Shown piece by piece: positions 1 through 6,958 of a stretch of DNA of 8,175 nt (the stretch's first letter is position 1; the number at the start of each line of letters is the position of its first letter). Under the pieces are notes generated by a model. The model searched no databases. It saw nothing but the letters and a program-made list of their open reading frames with translations, and was not told where the DNA came from. Origin of the DNA: an uncultured Prevotella sp. (GTDB lineage: Bacteria > Bacteroidota > Bacteroidia > Bacteroidales > Bacteroidaceae). Where the stretch lies: contig CAJPTO010000142.1 of the NCBI GenBank assembly GCA_905373605.1, forward strand, positions 1 through 8,175, written 5' to 3'. The position numbers were made by a program, and so were the translations under genes.

Positions 1-17
1 ACTTCCTGCCTCTCTCG

Positions 18-55
18 GCCTCACCCCCAGCCCCTCTCCAAGGGGTGAGGGGAGT
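18..55. repeat. Left arm of 38-bp inverted repeat (REP-like hairpin)
   Basis: The 38 bases are the reverse complement of 448-485 with a single mismatch. The arm itself folds into a hairpin: CCCCTCTCC at 31-39 pairs with GGTGAGGGG at 44-52 with one T-T mismatch. GC-rich palindromic repeats of this general look are widely scattered in intergenic regions of many bacteria, and some such families (REP elements) are mobilised by RAYT-type transposases. Membership in such a family is inferred from the look of the sequence. No transposase gene lies in the window. Confidence 0.8.
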
Positions 56-83
56 GATTAGCCTTGTTGTTTTATCGCGGTTT

Positions 84-360
84 GGATGATAATGTCCCTT
101 TAATTAATACACCTTTACCAAGGTTGCAGAGCCAACATCCGGGAGAATGGATGATAATGGCCCTTTAATTGATACACCCTTTACCAAGGTTGCAGAGCCA
201 ACATCCGGGAGAATGGATGATAATGGCCCTTTAATTGATACACCCTTTACCAAGGTTGCAGAGCCAACATCCGGGAGTTTGGATGATAATGTCCCTTTAA
301 TTAATACACCCTTTACCAAGGTTGCAGAACCAACATCCGGGAGATTGGATGATAATGGCC
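84..360. repeat. 66-bp tandem repeat, four copies plus a 14-base partial
   Basis: Copies start at 84, 149, 215 and 281, each beginning GGATGATAATG, and a fifth partial copy starts at 347 and stops after 14 bases. Copy 1 is 65 bp because one C is missing from its ACACCC run; copies 2-4 are 66 bp. Variation is low. Copies 1 and 4 read TGTCCC and TTAATTAAT, copies 2 and 3 read TGGCCC and TTAATTGAT, and the last three bases of each unit vary. Each junction carries GCCA-A-CATCC and then GGATG-ATAA-TGGC, which can fold into an interrupted hairpin. The low divergence suggests recent expansion by slippage or unequal crossover, so copy number may differ between strains. No function is evident. Confidence 0.95.
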
Positions 361-447
361 TTTCAGAACGAGGGGTCCTTTATCCATTCGTCCTATCAGT
401 TCATCAGTCCCATTGGTATACATTGCCTGAAATTAACAATGCATATT

Positions 448-485
448 ACTCCCCTCTCCCCTTGGAGAGGGGCTGGGGGTGAGGC
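448..485. repeat. Right arm of 38-bp inverted repeat (REP-like hairpin)
   Basis: This is the inverted partner of 18-55, with 37 of 38 bases matching. CCCCTCTCC (451-459) pairs perfectly with GGAGAGGGG (464-472) around the loop CCTT, a very stable 9-bp stem. It ends 9 bases beyond the rpoN stop, so any rpoN transcript would form this hairpin at its 3' end. There is no U-tract after the stem on the minus strand, so it is not a canonical intrinsic terminator. It could still stabilise the 3' end or cooperate with Rho, which is inference. Confidence 0.82.
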
Positions 486-494
486 TTTTTCATC

Positions 495-1994
495 TCATGC
501 TCTCCTCAATCTCGCCACAGGCAGTCCCAATTGCTCCCTATATTTCGCCACAGTGCGGCGGGCGATGGGCAAACCCTTCTTTGCCAGTTCCTCTTTCAGC
601 AGGTCATCGCTCAGTGGTTTCTTTTTGTCTTCGTTGTCGATAAGCTCTTTAAGGGCTATTTTTATCTTGCGGGTAGACAGCTCTTCGCCGTCGCCCGTGG
701 TGTAAGCATCGGTAAAGAAGAAGCGAAGGGGGAACGTTCCCCATTTTGTTTGCGCGTACTTGATGTTGCTCACGCGCGAAATCGTGGAGATGTCCAGCCC
801 CGTTCTGTCGGCGATGTCTTTGAGAATCATCGGCCGCAGGTCGGCCTCATCGCCGTCTATGAAGAATTTTCGTTGTATGTCGATGATGGCTTGCATCGTT
901 ATGCTCAGCGTTTGCCGCCGTTGTTTGATGGCCTCGATGTAGCCTTGTGCCTTTTCCACTTTCTCTTTGGCATAGAGCAAGGCCTCTTTTTCGCCTTTTG
1001 TCATGTTGGCCTTGTTGTTGCGGTAGTGGTCAACCATGTCGGCAAACGATGGCGACACCGTCAGTCGAGGTATGTTTCCGCGGCTAAGGTAGAACGACAC
1101 CTTGCCATCGTCGTCGGTGTCAACGATGAAGTCGGGCGTAATCTGTTGCAAGTTGCGCCCCTGCGTTTCGCCCATTGATGCCCCCGGCTTCGGGTTCAGC
1201 TTCCTTATTTCGGCCTGCAGTTCGTCCACCTGCGTGTCTGATAGTTGCAATTGCGATTGTATGGTGTCCCAATGCTTCTTTGTGAAGGCCTCGAAACAGG
1301 TTTCCATCACGCGCCGCATGGCTGTTTTAGCCCAGCTTTCGGGCTTTCGCCCAATCTGTATGAGCAAGCATTCTTGCAGCGAACGTGCGCCGATGCCAGC
1401 CGGGTCGAACGTTTGCAGCACGCCCAGCATGTGCTCGATGTCAGCCGTTTCCACCTCCAGGTTCTGGTAAATGGCCAGTTCGTCGGCAATGCTGTCGAGG
1501 TCTTTGCGCAACAGTCCGTCGTTGTCCAGCGACCCGATGAGGTACAGCAGCACCTCCTCTTCCGTTTCCGTGAGTTCTATTTCGCCCACCTGCTCCTTCA
1601 GCTTGTCGTAAAACGAAGTGGTGTCGCCATACACAATCTCTTCGTATTCGGCGTCGTTGCGGTGTTCTCGGCTGAAGGTCTCGGGCATTTCGTCGTCGCG
1701 TCCGATGTTTTCAAGTGCGGCGTCCAGTGCCTGTTCGCGTTCTTCACGTTCCGTTTGCTGGTCGAAGTCCTCCTCTTGCCTTTCGTCGTTGGTGCTGTTG
1801 TCGTAGTTGTCAGCCTCGTTTGGTTCGTTGGTGTCCGTTTCCAGGGCCGGATTGTCGTCCAATTCGGCGGCCACGCTTTGTTCCAGTTCGGTAAGCGGCA
1901 TCTCTAAGAGCCTCACCTGCAACATCTGTTGCTGTGAGAGCCGCTGCACCTGCACTTGTTTTTGTGCTTGTGTCTGAATGAGCTTCTGTGCCAT
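495..1994 (-). CDS. rpoN: RNA polymerase sigma-54 factor
   Basis: The product directs RNA polymerase to -24/-12 promoters that need an AAA+ enhancer-binding activator. It is 499 residues, the usual family length. Region I (about 1-50) is Gln/Leu-rich, contains LSQQQMLQVRLLEMPLTELE, and is the activator-contacting part. Residues 52-120 form the acidic, low-complexity region II. The core-binding part follows (about 125-330). A helix-turn-helix lies near 390-413, ending in ISTISRVSNIKY. The RpoN box ARRTVAKYRE is at 478-487 and is intact. The ATG at 1994 is chosen because MAQKLIQTQ starts right at region I. The upstream gene ends at 2207, and a good Bacteroidota-type promoter lies between, so rpoN is probably transcribed on its own. 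No activator gene is in the window. Identity is secure. Confidence 0.97.
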   Translation of the reverse strand: MAQKLIQTQAQKQVQVQRLSQQQMLQVRLLEMPLTELEQSVAAELDDNPALETDTNEPNEADNYDNSTNDERQEEDFDQQTEREEREQALDAALENIGRDDEMPETFSREHRNDAEYEEIVYGDTTSFYDKLKEQVGEIELTETEEEVLLYLIGSLDNDGLLRKDLDSIADELAIYQNLEVETADIEHMLGVLQTFDPAGIGARSLQECLLIQIGRKPESWAKTAMRRVMETCFEAFTKKHWDTIQSQLQLSDTQVDELQAEIRKLNPKPGASMGETQGRNLQQITPDFIVDTDDDGKVSFYLSRGNIPRLTVSPSFADMVDHYRNNKANMTKGEKEALLYAKEKVEKAQGYIEAIKQRRQTLSITMQAIIDIQRKFFIDGDEADLRPMILKDIADRTGLDISTISRVSNIKYAQTKWGTFPLRFFFTDAYTTGDGEELSTRKIKIALKELIDNEDKKKPLSDDLLKEELAKKGLPIARRTVAKYREQLGLPVARLRRA

Positions 1995-2090
1995 AATGCT
2001 GTCGCTTCAATGGGCTTTGCGCCTTGTCGCCCCCGTTTTTCGCCGCGCTACTTGGGTTGTGTCAAGAGCTGTTGCCCTGTTACCTATATG

Positions 2091-2122
2091 CAAAGGTAAA
2101 AAATAAGCTGCTAATGCACAAA
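2091..2122 (-). promoter_or_regulatory. Bacteroidota-type promoter of rpoN
   Basis: Read on the minus strand, TTTG (2122-2119) is followed after exactly 20 bases by TACCTTTG (2098-2091). This matches the Bacteroidota housekeeping consensus of a -33 TTTG and a -7 TAnnTTTG. Transcription would start near 2086 and give a leader of about 90 bases before the rpoN ATG. No riboswitch is recognised in that leader. Confidence 0.8.
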
Positions 2123-2160
2123 GGGCGCGCGCATTTTTGTTTGCTGGTTTGTTGGATGGA

Positions 2161-2190
2161 AAATAAAAAAGATGGCCATAAGTTGTCCAT
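2161..2190 (-). terminator. Possible weak terminator of the DUF4294 gene
   Basis: On the minus strand, 17 to 46 bases after the stop, ATGG (2190-2187) can pair with CCAT (2175-2172) and is followed by CTTTTTTATTT. The T-run is good but the stem is only about four pairs, so this is tentative. Its place just ahead of the rpoN promoter fits separate transcription of the two genes. Confidence 0.3.
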
Positions 2191-2206
2191 GCCGCACGAT
2201 TATGCC

Positions 2207-2851
2207 TCACAACTGCCCCGATTCCACCTGCAACACCACCCTTTCGGTGAGCCTGTCCACGCCCTCGGGCTGGTATTCTTTCTTCAGGCTGGCCCCGAAA
2301 AGCCAGGCGAAGGTTTGGTAGAATCCGGCGCGGATGGGGCCCAGGAAGGCTTGGATGAGCTGATAAGACGACGAACTGGTTTCGCGATACACCAACTTGA
2401 TGAGCAATTTGCCCTGTGCGTAGGTCAGTTTCTTCATCCGTGGCTTATACGTGTTCATGATGTCGGCCTCAACAATCTTCATGTGTGCATCGCGAGCCTT
2501 CTTGTCGGGCAACGTTTGCAGGTATTCGTAGGTCTCGACAATCATCTTGTTCACCTCTTTGGCAATGGGCAGCACCTTCTTGATGTTGTAAACCAAGCGG
2601 TTGTATTGAGCCCTTTGCCGTTCGTTCTCGAACGTCAGCGCGGGGTAAACGTATATCTTGTTGAGCTCAACATATTGTATGCTGTCGCCCTTGTCCAGCA
2701 CCTTCCCCACCTTCACCATGGGAATGAACGTGGGATTATCCATGTCCACCTCCCTTTCTTCGGGGTTAACACGTATCAGGTCGCCCTTCTGAGCCCACGC
2801 TGTAGCCATGAAGAGCAACGCCATAACGATGGATATGCAGATGCGTTTCAT
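2207..2851 (-). CDS. Secreted DUF4294 family protein of unknown function
   Basis: The product is 214 residues. Residues 1-20 form a signal peptide: two basic residues, a hydrophobic core (ISIVMALLFMAT) and a probable signal peptidase I site after AWA, leaving QKGD. The mature protein should be periplasmic or outer-membrane facing. From about residue 60 it matches what I recall of DUF4294: IYVYPALTFENERQRAQYNR, a helical Lys-rich middle, then LTYAQGKLLIKLVYRET (142-158), an aromatic stretch GFYQTFAWLFG and LKKEYQPEG. The family is essentially Bacteroidota-restricted and has no known activity. No metal-binding or catalytic motif stands out. It is divergent from the glycosyltransferase gene and shares its 123-bp upstream region. 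The start at 2851 is supported by the signal peptide. Confidence 0.85.
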   Translation of the reverse strand: MKRICISIVMALLFMATAWAQKGDLIRVNPEEREVDMDNPTFIPMVKVGKVLDKGDSIQYVELNKIYVYPALTFENERQRAQYNRLVYNIKKVLPIAKEVNKMIVETYEYLQTLPDKKARDAHMKIVEADIMNTYKPRMKKLTYAQGKLLIKLVYRETSSSSYQLIQAFLGPIRAGFYQTFAWLFGASLKKEYQPEGVDRLTERVVLQVESGQL

Positions 2852-2871
2852 TTTCGGATGTCGTTTTTTTG

Positions 2872-2879
2872 CAAATACA
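2872..2879 (-). promoter_or_regulatory. Possible -7 element of the DUF4294 gene
   Basis: On the minus strand TGTATTTG differs from TAnnTTTG by one base and lies about 20 bases upstream of the ATG in an AT-rich region. No TTTG or TTG is found at the expected -33 distance, so support is weak. Confidence 0.35.
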
Positions 2880-2939
2880 AAAATAGGTATTTTCTTTTTA
2901 AATATCCCCTACAACAACCATTTATTTTCGCCATCCCTC

Positions 2940-2968
2940 TTGATTTACATTTTTTTTGTGTAAATTTG
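2940..2968 (+). promoter_or_regulatory. Bacteroidota-type promoter abutting the glycosyltransferase start
   Basis: TTG (2940-2942) and TAAATTTG (2961-2968) are 18 bases apart and match the TTG / TAnnTTTG pattern, with a slightly short spacer. The ATG at 2975 starts only 7 bases after the -7 box. Transcription would therefore begin at or within a few bases of the start codon, giving a leaderless or nearly leaderless mRNA. Confidence 0.65.
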
Positions 2969-2974
2969 TGCATT

Positions 2975-4120
2975 ATGAAGGAAGACAAGAATATCATTAT
3001 TGGCTTCGACGCCAAGCGCATTGTGCGCAACGCAACGGGGCTGGGCGTTTACGGGCGCAACCTCGTTAACGACCTTGCCGCCCTTTATCCGCACATGCAG
3101 CTGCGTCTTTACGCCCCCGACGAGGGGCGCGAAGCCCTCATCCGGCAGCTTAAGCCTGCCCCTAACGTGTTTATGGCCTTTCCCGAAAAGGCCAATAATG
3201 CCCTGCAAAAGGCCAGATGGCGTAGCAGCGGCGTGGTGAAACAGCTCATCGAAGATGGTGTTGACGTGTTCCACGGACTCTCTGGCGAACTGCCTAAAGG
3301 ACTTAAACCGGCCAACATCGATGCCGTTGTCACCATTCACGACCTCATCTTCATGCGTCATCCCGAGTTTTATCATTGGTGGGACGCGATGATTTACCGA
3401 TGGAAGTTCCGCAGAACGCTCAAAGAGGCCAACTGCATCATCGCCATCAGCGAATGCACCAAGCGCGACATCGTGAAGTATGGACACTTCCCTGCCGACC
3501 GCATACGCGTGATTTACCAAAGCTGTGACACGCGGTTCCGCCAGCCTGCAACGCCCGAAAAAATGCTCGAAGTGCGCCAACGCTACGACCTCCCCCAGCG
3601 TTTCGTTCTCAACGTTGGCACCATCGAGGTGAGAAAAAACGTGTTGCTCGCCGCAAAAGCCATGAAAAAGGTGGACAAGGAGGTTCACCTGGTGGTTTTA
3701 GGCCGCCCCACTCCTTATATTAATAAGGTGAAGTCGTGGGTGGCTCACAATGGCTTGTCGCGCCGCGTTCATTTCCTGCACGATGTTCCCAACGAAGATT
3801 TGCCCGCCATTTACCAGCAAGCCGAGGTGTTTGTCTACCCCTCGCGCTACGAAGGCTTCGGCATTCCCATCATCGAGGCGATACAGAGCGGGCTACCCGT
3901 GGTGGCTTGCACGGGTTCGTGCCTTGAAGAGGCGGGCGGCCCCAACAGCTTATACGTTGCTCCCAACGACTTTAAGGGGCTGGCGCAAGCCATTAACAGC
4001 CGATTAAAAGGTGAACCAGGGCGCGAAGAGGCTGTCAAGGCCAGCATGGACTATGTGCAGCGGTTCGAAAACACGGATGTGGCGCAGCAGGTGGCGCAAT
4101 GTCTTCTTGAAGGCAAATAG
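2975..4120 (+). CDS. Glycosyltransferase family 4 (GT-B fold)
   Basis: The product is 381 residues and transfers a sugar from a nucleotide-sugar donor, retaining the anomeric configuration; the donor and acceptor are not readable from sequence. The N-terminal acceptor domain begins IIIGFDAKRIVRNATGLGVY, with the glycine-rich loop TGLGVYGRNL at 21-30. The hinge region has VLNVGTIEVRKN (211-222). The C-terminal donor-binding domain carries VFVYPSRYEGFGIPIIEA, where E293 and E301 form the E-x7-E motif of GT4 enzymes, followed by GLPVVACTGSCLEEAGG. There is no signal peptide, so it should act at the cytoplasmic face. The frame is open back to 2024, but similarity begins at the ATG at 2975 and the upstream part is antisense to the DUF4294 gene. 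It may be the first gene of a three-gene transcript. Confidence 0.92.
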   Translation: MKEDKNIIIGFDAKRIVRNATGLGVYGRNLVNDLAALYPHMQLRLYAPDEGREALIRQLKPAPNVFMAFPEKANNALQKARWRSSGVVKQLIEDGVDVFHGLSGELPKGLKPANIDAVVTIHDLIFMRHPEFYHWWDAMIYRWKFRRTLKEANCIIAISECTKRDIVKYGHFPADRIRVIYQSCDTRFRQPATPEKMLEVRQRYDLPQRFVLNVGTIEVRKNVLLAAKAMKKVDKEVHLVVLGRPTPYINKVKSWVAHNGLSRRVHFLHDVPNEDLPAIYQQAEVFVYPSRYEGFGIPIIEAIQSGLPVVACTGSCLEEAGGPNSLYVAPNDFKGLAQAINSRLKGEPGREEAVKASMDYVQRFENTDVAQQVAQCLLEGK

Positions 4121-4138
4121 GTGTTGATCTGCTAAAAG

Positions 4139-4186
4139 CCTAGGAAACCTAGGATACCTCGAAACCCTAGAACCCCCAGAACCCCA
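4139..4186. repeat. Degenerate 9-bp tandem repeat (CCTAGGAAA-like)
   Basis: The 73-base gap between the glycosyltransferase and oxidoreductase genes holds five successive 9-mers: CCTAGGAAA, CCTAGGATA, CCTCGAAAC, CCTAGAACC and CCCAGAACC, then a CCA remnant. The first two contain the palindrome CCTAGG spaced by three bases, so they can also pair with each other. The array stops 7 bases before the next ATG and would lie in the translation-initiation region of that gene. Confidence 0.8.
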
Positions 4187-4193
4187 CATCAGA

Positions 4194-5726
4194 ATGAAGA
4201 AATGCATCATCATCGGCAGCGGACTTGGTGCCCTTTCGTGCGGAGTAATCCTCGCCCGAAACGGCTATCACGTCACCGTGCTCGAGCAAGGCGAGCAAGC
4301 GGGAGGCTGTTTGCAGAGCTTCTGGCGGCGCGGGGCGAAGTTCGAAACGGGCATGCACTTCATTGGAAGCGCACTCAAAGGCCAAATGCTCCACCCCATC
4401 CTGCACTACCTGCAACTGCACAACCTGCCCCTGAGCCAGCTAGACACCGCCGGATACGACATCATCTCGCTGCCTGAGGGGCGGTTCGCCCTTGCCAATG
4501 GCCACGAACCCTTTGTGCAAACCCTCGCCAACAGCTTTCCAAAAGAGAAAGACAACCTGCACCGCTACCTCAACGTGGTGGAACAAATGGCGCAGCTTGC
4601 TTCGCTCTACGCTCCCCAAACGCCCTCGCAAACCCCGCTGCTGGCGCAAATTCGGGCACAATACCAAGCCCTCTCCATCGACCAAGCCCTCGATCGCCTT
4701 ATTGGCCACCCCCTCTTGCGCAACGTCTTGGTGGGAAACCTCCCCCTTTATGCTGGCGAACGCGGCCGAACACCTTTCTACAACCATGCCTTCATCACCA
4801 ATTCGTACAACCAAGGGGCTTTCAGGGTGGCTGGCGGAAGCGACATCATCGCGCAAAGGCTCATCCAAGGCATCGAACAATGGGGCGGAAGGGTGCTCAC
4901 ACAAAGGCGAGTGGCGCGCATACTCTGCAACAACAGCCGCGCCACGGGCGTGATAACGGCTCAAGAAGAGCATTTCGATGCCGACATCATCGTGGCGGCC
5001 GTGCACCCCACGCTAACGATGGCCATGCTCAACGACACCTCCTTGATGCGCCCGGCCTTCCGACAACGCATGCTAAACCTGCCTAACACCACGGGCGTGT
5101 TTACGCTCTACCTCAAGTTCAGGCCGCAAACGATGCCTTACCGCAACCACAACCTCTATGGCTATGCCACCAATTCGCCTTGGGACAGCATGCAATACAC
5201 ACGCGAGAACTGGCCGCAAGGCTTCCTTTACCTCCACCTTTGCGATGCTCTGGCACACAACGCCTCACACAAAGCCACACCCCAATGGGCCACATCCGCC
5301 GAGATTTTGGCACCCATGCGCTACGAAGAGGTGGCGCAATGGGCAAACACGAACGTGCAACAGCGCGGTAACGAATATCAAGCGTTCAAGCGCGAAAGGG
5401 CTGAAAGGCTTATCGATGCCGTGGAACGCCACGCACCAGGACTGCGACAAGCCATCGAATGCTATTTCACGTCTACCCCTTTGACTTACCAACACTACAC
5501 TGCCACGCCCGAAGGGAGCATGTATGGCGTGGCCAAAGACGTGACGTTGGGCATGGCTTGCCACGTTCCCCACCGCACGCGCATACCAAACCTCTTCTTC
5601 GCAGGCCAAAATCTCAACGGGCATGGCATGCTTGGCACGCTCGTTGGCACGCTCATCACTTGTCATGAGGTGCTGGGCGCACCACCTTTGCAGTTGCAAG
5701 GCGATGCCTTGATGGGCAACGAGTGA
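4194..5726 (+). CDS. FAD-dependent oxidoreductase, phytoene desaturase/retinol saturase-like
   Basis: The product is 510 residues, typical for the phytoene dehydrogenase / carotenoid isomerase / retinol saturase group of flavoproteins. The N-terminal Rossmann motif is at 5-17 (IIIGSGLGALSCG), followed by VTVLEQ with E31, expected to bind the FAD ribose. Then come GG at 37-38 and SFWRRGAKFETGMHFIG, a stretch characteristic of this group. Near the C-terminus are TPLTYQHYTATPEGSMYG (428-445) and the FAD-closing LFFAGQNLNGHGMLGTLVGT (467-486). Relatives desaturate, saturate or isomerise polyene chains. The substrate here is unknown, and no carotenoid gene lies in the window. It follows the glycosyltransferase by 73 bases on the same strand. 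A narrower name such as CrtISO is not justified. Confidence 0.88.
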   Translation: MKKCIIIGSGLGALSCGVILARNGYHVTVLEQGEQAGGCLQSFWRRGAKFETGMHFIGSALKGQMLHPILHYLQLHNLPLSQLDTAGYDIISLPEGRFALANGHEPFVQTLANSFPKEKDNLHRYLNVVEQMAQLASLYAPQTPSQTPLLAQIRAQYQALSIDQALDRLIGHPLLRNVLVGNLPLYAGERGRTPFYNHAFITNSYNQGAFRVAGGSDIIAQRLIQGIEQWGGRVLTQRRVARILCNNSRATGVITAQEEHFDADIIVAAVHPTLTMAMLNDTSLMRPAFRQRMLNLPNTTGVFTLYLKFRPQTMPYRNHNLYGYATNSPWDSMQYTRENWPQGFLYLHLCDALAHNASHKATPQWATSAEILAPMRYEEVAQWANTNVQQRGNEYQAFKRERAERLIDAVERHAPGLRQAIECYFTSTPLTYQHYTATPEGSMYGVAKDVTLGMACHVPHRTRIPNLFFAGQNLNGHGMLGTLVGTLITCHEVLGAPPLQLQGDALMGNE

Positions 5727-5732
5727 TGGCTT

Positions 5733-5781
5733 GCCCCTTTTCTACGCACGCGTTTAGCACAATGGCTCCGCACAAAGGGGC
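5733..5781. repeat. 8-bp inverted repeat between oxidoreductase and hydrolase genes
   Basis: GCCCCTTT (5733-5740) and AAAGGGGC (5774-5781) are perfect complements separated by 33 bases, 6 bases after the oxidoreductase stop. No U-tract follows on either strand, so it does not look like an intrinsic terminator and may allow read-through into the hydrolase gene. It could be a chance match. Confidence 0.4.
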
Positions 5782-5828
5782 GAACAAGAACATAAGTCAA
5801 ATCCCAACCGCCAACCAACAAACTCATA

Positions 5829-6749
5829 ATGATGAACCTCCGAACACCCTTAATCGTCCTCTTTACCACACTGGCCTGCAGCTGCCATGCCCAACAGCTG
5901 CCCAGCATCAGCATTTGGCAAGGAACGAGCGAACGAACGCGCACTGTTACCCTCACGCCCTATCTCCCCGAGGGCAAAATGGGGAGTCGTGCTGCCGTTA
6001 TCGTATGCCCAGGGGGCAGCTATCATTGGCTCGACATGCAGAACGAGGGGCGCGATGTGGCTCTTTGGCTCAACAAAAAGGGCATTGCCGCCTTCGTTTT
6101 GCGCTATCGCGTGGCCGGCGTGTGGGCTTTCGCCACCCATTACAGGCTCCTTGCTCGTGGCCGCCGACAACCCGACATGCTTCGCGACGTGCAACGCAGT
6201 CTGCAACTGGTGCGCCAGCGTGCCGCCGAGTGGGCAATAGACACGGCGGCAGTGGGAGTTATGGGCTTCTCGGCAGGCGGACATCTCGCCTTATCCTCGG
6301 CAATGTTCGCCGCCACCAATTATCTTGCGCCGCTAGGCATCGTGCCGCGCGTCAGTTTGCGGCCTAATTTCGTGGCCGCGCTTTATCCTGTGGTCACATT
6401 CTCCGACAAACGCTATGTGCATCGCCGCTCGCGAAAGGGCTTTTTGGGCGAATGGGCCAAGACAAACAGGGCTTTGCAAGACTCGTTTTCCATCGAACGC
6501 CACATACCAGGCAACTGTCCGCCCGTGTTCTTCGTGCACTGTGACGACGACCCCACCGTGCATCCCGCCAATAGCCTGCTGCTCGACTCGGCATTAACGG
6601 CTCGCCGCATTCCCCATCGCTTCATTCGCTACGCAACGGGCGGCCACGGCTTCGGTGCAAGCAACACTAAAGGCACAAACGAAAGCCGACAATGGCGCGC
6701 TTCGTTTATTGAATGGCTGCAAGGGCTGGGGATAACTCGCCTGCGCTAA
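5829..6749 (+). CDS. Exported alpha/beta-hydrolase, esterase/acetyl-xylan esterase-like
   Basis: The product is 306 residues. An N-terminal signal peptide (LIVLFTTLACSC core) probably ends at the signal peptidase I site CHA, before QQLPSISIW. The two Cys residues do not sit in a proper lipobox. The alpha/beta-hydrolase fold shows an oxyanion-hole segment CPGGSYHWL (60-68), nucleophile elbow GFSAGG with Ser148, an acidic segment CDDDPTV (238-244) supplying the catalytic Asp, and GGHGFG with His273. This layout matches bacterial carbohydrate esterases and related lipases that remove acyl or feruloyl groups from sugars; the substrate is not determined. Two ATGs are adjacent (5829 and 5832), and either gives the same mature protein. 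It follows the oxidoreductase gene by 102 bases with no promoter recognised, so co-transcription is possible. Confidence 0.9.
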   Translation: MMNLRTPLIVLFTTLACSCHAQQLPSISIWQGTSERTRTVTLTPYLPEGKMGSRAAVIVCPGGSYHWLDMQNEGRDVALWLNKKGIAAFVLRYRVAGVWAFATHYRLLARGRRQPDMLRDVQRSLQLVRQRAAEWAIDTAAVGVMGFSAGGHLALSSAMFAATNYLAPLGIVPRVSLRPNFVAALYPVVTFSDKRYVHRRSRKGFLGEWAKTNRALQDSFSIERHIPGNCPPVFFVHCDDDPTVHPANSLLLDSALTARRIPHRFIRYATGGHGFGASNTKGTNESRQWRASFIEWLQGLGITRLR

Positions 6750-6841
6750 GCTCCATGCCCTCTTTAGGCACGCCAATAATACGCCTGTTCGTTATAAAAT
6801 GCCACCCCTTTTGCACAACGTTTCATCGTGATAAGGGGCGG

Positions 6842-6878
6842 TTGCGCCAACTGCCACGTAGTGGTTGGCTTGTTGTTT
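6842..6878 (+). terminator. Hairpin with T-rich tail, likely end of the hydrolase transcript
   Basis: GCCAA (6846-6850), a CTG bulge and CCAC (6854-6857) pair with GTGG (6861-6864) and TTGGC (6865-6869) around a three-base loop. TTGTTGTTT follows. The position, 93 bases after the hydrolase stop, suits an intrinsic terminator, though the tail is not a clean T-run. The same hairpin in diverged form occurs at 7717-7751. Confidence 0.55.
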
Positions 6879-6958
6879 CTCACCATTCTTTTGTCTAAAC
6901 AATGCAGATACCAACACAATCTGCTTTTGTTGCCAACACGATTTGCATAGTATCATAG

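Larger units (their letters stand above)
1..494. other. Non-coding repeat region downstream of rpoN
   Basis: This stretch has no gene I can support. It contains a left GC-rich inverted-repeat arm (18-55), a 66-bp tandem array (84-360), an unremarkable spacer (361-447) and a right inverted-repeat arm (448-485) that ends 9 bases before the rpoN stop codon. Short open frames run through the tandem array on both strands. I do not call them genes, because the first repeat copy has a one-base deletion that breaks the frame and the repeat is as well conserved at third codon positions as elsewhere. The first 17 bases hold nothing recognisable. Confidence 0.75.

Noticed and set aside
104..482. Open frames on both strands through the 66-bp array, encoding 22-residue repeats
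   Set aside because: The 66-bp period keeps several frames open automatically. Copy 1 has a frame-breaking deletion, substitutions show no codon-position bias, and no promoter or start context is seen.
2007..2210. Small minus-strand frame between DUF4294 and rpoN
   Set aside because: It spans the rpoN promoter and has no family resemblance; it reads like translated intergenic DNA.
2024..2974. A long open plus-strand frame running into the glycosyltransferase
   Set aside because: It is antisense to the DUF4294 gene. Glycosyltransferase similarity begins at the ATG at 2975 and a promoter lies just before that ATG, so the upstream part is a by-product of codon use.
2945..3688. A 247-codon minus-strand open frame antisense to the glycosyltransferase
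   Set aside because: It shows no recognisable domain and lies opposite a clear GT4 gene. It is a shadow frame, as are those at 4440-5006 and 5265-5699.
5631..5650. TTGGCACG-N4-TTGG, resembling a sigma-54 -24/-12 promoter
   Set aside because: It lies inside the oxidoreductase gene, its -12 element has GG instead of GC, and it comes from repeated Gly-Thr-Leu codons.
5835..5896. Lipoprotein signal in the hydrolase
   Set aside because: The Cys residues in TLACSC lack a standard lipobox (Leu is at -2, not -3), and CHA gives a better signal peptidase I site.
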